Notes under the pieces: model-generated | Databases searched by the model: none | What the model was told of the DNA's origin: nothing | Seen by the model: the letters and a program-made list of their open reading frames with translations, nothing else | Shown: in pieces, positions 63,348-64,000 of the stretch | Position numbering within the stretch: the first letter of the stretch is position 1 | Layout: each line of letters begins with the position of its first letter | From: JBDSSS01 sp963764195 | GTDB taxonomy: Bacteria; Actinomycetota; Actinomycetes; Actinomycetales; Dermatophilaceae | NCBI GenBank assembly: GCA_963764195.1 | Contig: CAVXRG010000003.1 | Span: forward strand, 186,001 to 250,000 | DNA: 64,000 nt | Direction: 5' to 3' | Made by a program: the position numbers and the translations under genes

Positions 63348-64000
63348 TCAGGTGCCAGCTGGGTCGTAGGGAACGCGTTCCCACCACAGCTGCTTGCCCG
63401 TGGCCGTCTCGTCGAGGGTCACCTTGAGATAGTCCTTGCTGGCCTTGTCGCCATCCACCGTCACCTGGGTGAGAGTCTCGACGGGGGGCACGTCGTAGAA
63501 GCGCAACCAGTCGCTGCCGGTCGCAAGCGGCTGGTCCACGCGGTAGCGGTGGGTGTCTCCGTTGAAGAGGTAGACCCGACCGTCGAAGCTCCTGGCCTCC
63601 CCGACGAGGGCGCGCACGAGGCCCTCGAAGGGCTCCGGTCCGGTCCCCCGCACGCCGTCGGGCCCGGGGGAGAACATGTCGGCCTGCTGGAAGACCACCA
63701 CGGCTCCGGGGCACTCCGTGCGCGCTTGGGCAAAGGCCGCGTGCAGGTGCGCGACGTCGGCCCTGGTGCGGGCCGCCTCCTCGGCAACCTGCTTGGCCGT
63801 CGGCGTGGTCCTCTCCCCGCGCGGCTTGAGGCCGTTGTCACTGCCAACGACGTTGAGGGTCAGGAACATTGCCCCGTTCCGGCAGAAGAGGACGTTCTCC
63901 GGGTAACCATTGCGGGCATCCGAGCTGACGCTCATCGGCGTAGCACCAAGGGTGCGTCCCGGCGCGGCGAAGAAGGTGGAGCGGACGGCCTCGAGGCGGT
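63348..64000 (-). CDS. Secreted metallophosphatase-like protein, C-terminal part
   Basis: 217 codons; the frame is open to the window edge, so the start is outside. RLEAVRSTFFAAPGRTLGA, then PENVLFCRNGAMFLTLNVVGSDNG, VVVFQQADMF and VYLFNGDTHRYRVDQ (a GDTH metal-site-like motif) suggest the metallophosphoesterase/calcineurin fold without the first metal motifs, which would be beyond the edge. Convergent pseudogene at 163 bases. Role unknown. Confidence 0.7.
   Translation of the reverse strand, partial: RLEAVRSTFFAAPGRTLGATPMSVSSDARNGYPENVLFCRNGAMFLTLNVVGSDNGLKPRGERTTPTAKQVAEEAARTRADVAHLHAAFAQARTECPGAVVVFQQADMFSPGPDGVRGTGPEPFEGLVRALVGEARSFDGRVYLFNGDTHRYRVDQPLATGSDWLRFYDVPPVETLTQVTVDGDKASKDYLKVTLDETATGKQLWWERVPYDPAGT

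Overview
The window is about 70% GC with almost no non-coding slack, strong C/G third-position bias, frequent GTG starts, a WhiB regulator, an infA-rpmJ-rpsM-rpsK-rpsD-rpoA-rplQ-truA block and an F420-type luciferase-like enzyme. These point to a high-GC actinobacterium. I suspect the Intrasporangiaceae (Janibacter, Phycicoccus or Knoellia type) from general resemblance only; the sequence does not prove the family.

Layout. 1-2180: 3' part of fusA and complete tuf, closed by a UUCG-loop terminator. 2191-5915: an insertion between tuf and the S10 operon with three intergenic repeat types, a methyltransferase/LLM-oxidoreductase pair on the minus strand and an M18 aminopeptidase. 6253-19095: S10, spc and secY sections (rpsJ to rplO, then secY-adk-map), with strong hairpins at 11576, 13319 and 16202. 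19161-21707: a beta-lactamase-fold hydrolase, a HIT-like protein and a DUF1801 protein. 21891-27798: infA, rpmJ (too short for most ORF lists), rpsM, rpsK, rpsD, rpoA, rplQ and truA. L17 carries a C-terminal extra module.

27795-43615 is a 16-kb accessory stretch separating truA from rplM-rpsI-glmM: an LpqN-like lipoprotein, two MFS transporters, an ABC-F ATPase, a YbaK-type editing protein, a WhiB divergent from a MerR/B12-binding regulator, a 1923-residue secreted amylopullulanase, two coupled membrane proteins with CPVCNK and CGSC motifs, an aldo/keto reductase, and an ArsR-MFS operon with a perfect 21-bp inverted repeat at its start. 43725-46605: rplM-rpsI from a clear promoter, then glmM.

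46629-58288 is mainly central metabolism: an MFS remnant, carbonic anhydrase, class I fumarase, a sugar ABC importer (binding lipoprotein and two permeases, no ATPase), a PfkB kinase, GlpX fructose-bisphosphatase, a DUF4245 protein, xseAB and ispH. The secreted amylopullulanase and the importer could form one alpha-glucan scavenging route, with a shared MsiK-type ATPase elsewhere. 58311-64000: rmuC, a thioesterase-fold protein, a histidine phosphatase, ychF, a decayed serine-hydrolase pseudogene and the C-terminal part of a secreted metallophosphatase-like protein.

The most unusual content is between genes: three families of short structured repeats, a recurrent GTATGCC/GGCATAC word (33 copies by eye), and at least ten genes whose start codon lies 6-9 bases after a -10-like hexamer, suggesting leaderless mRNAs. 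I saw no tRNA, rRNA, CRISPR array, transposase or integrase. All counts and alignments were made by eye.
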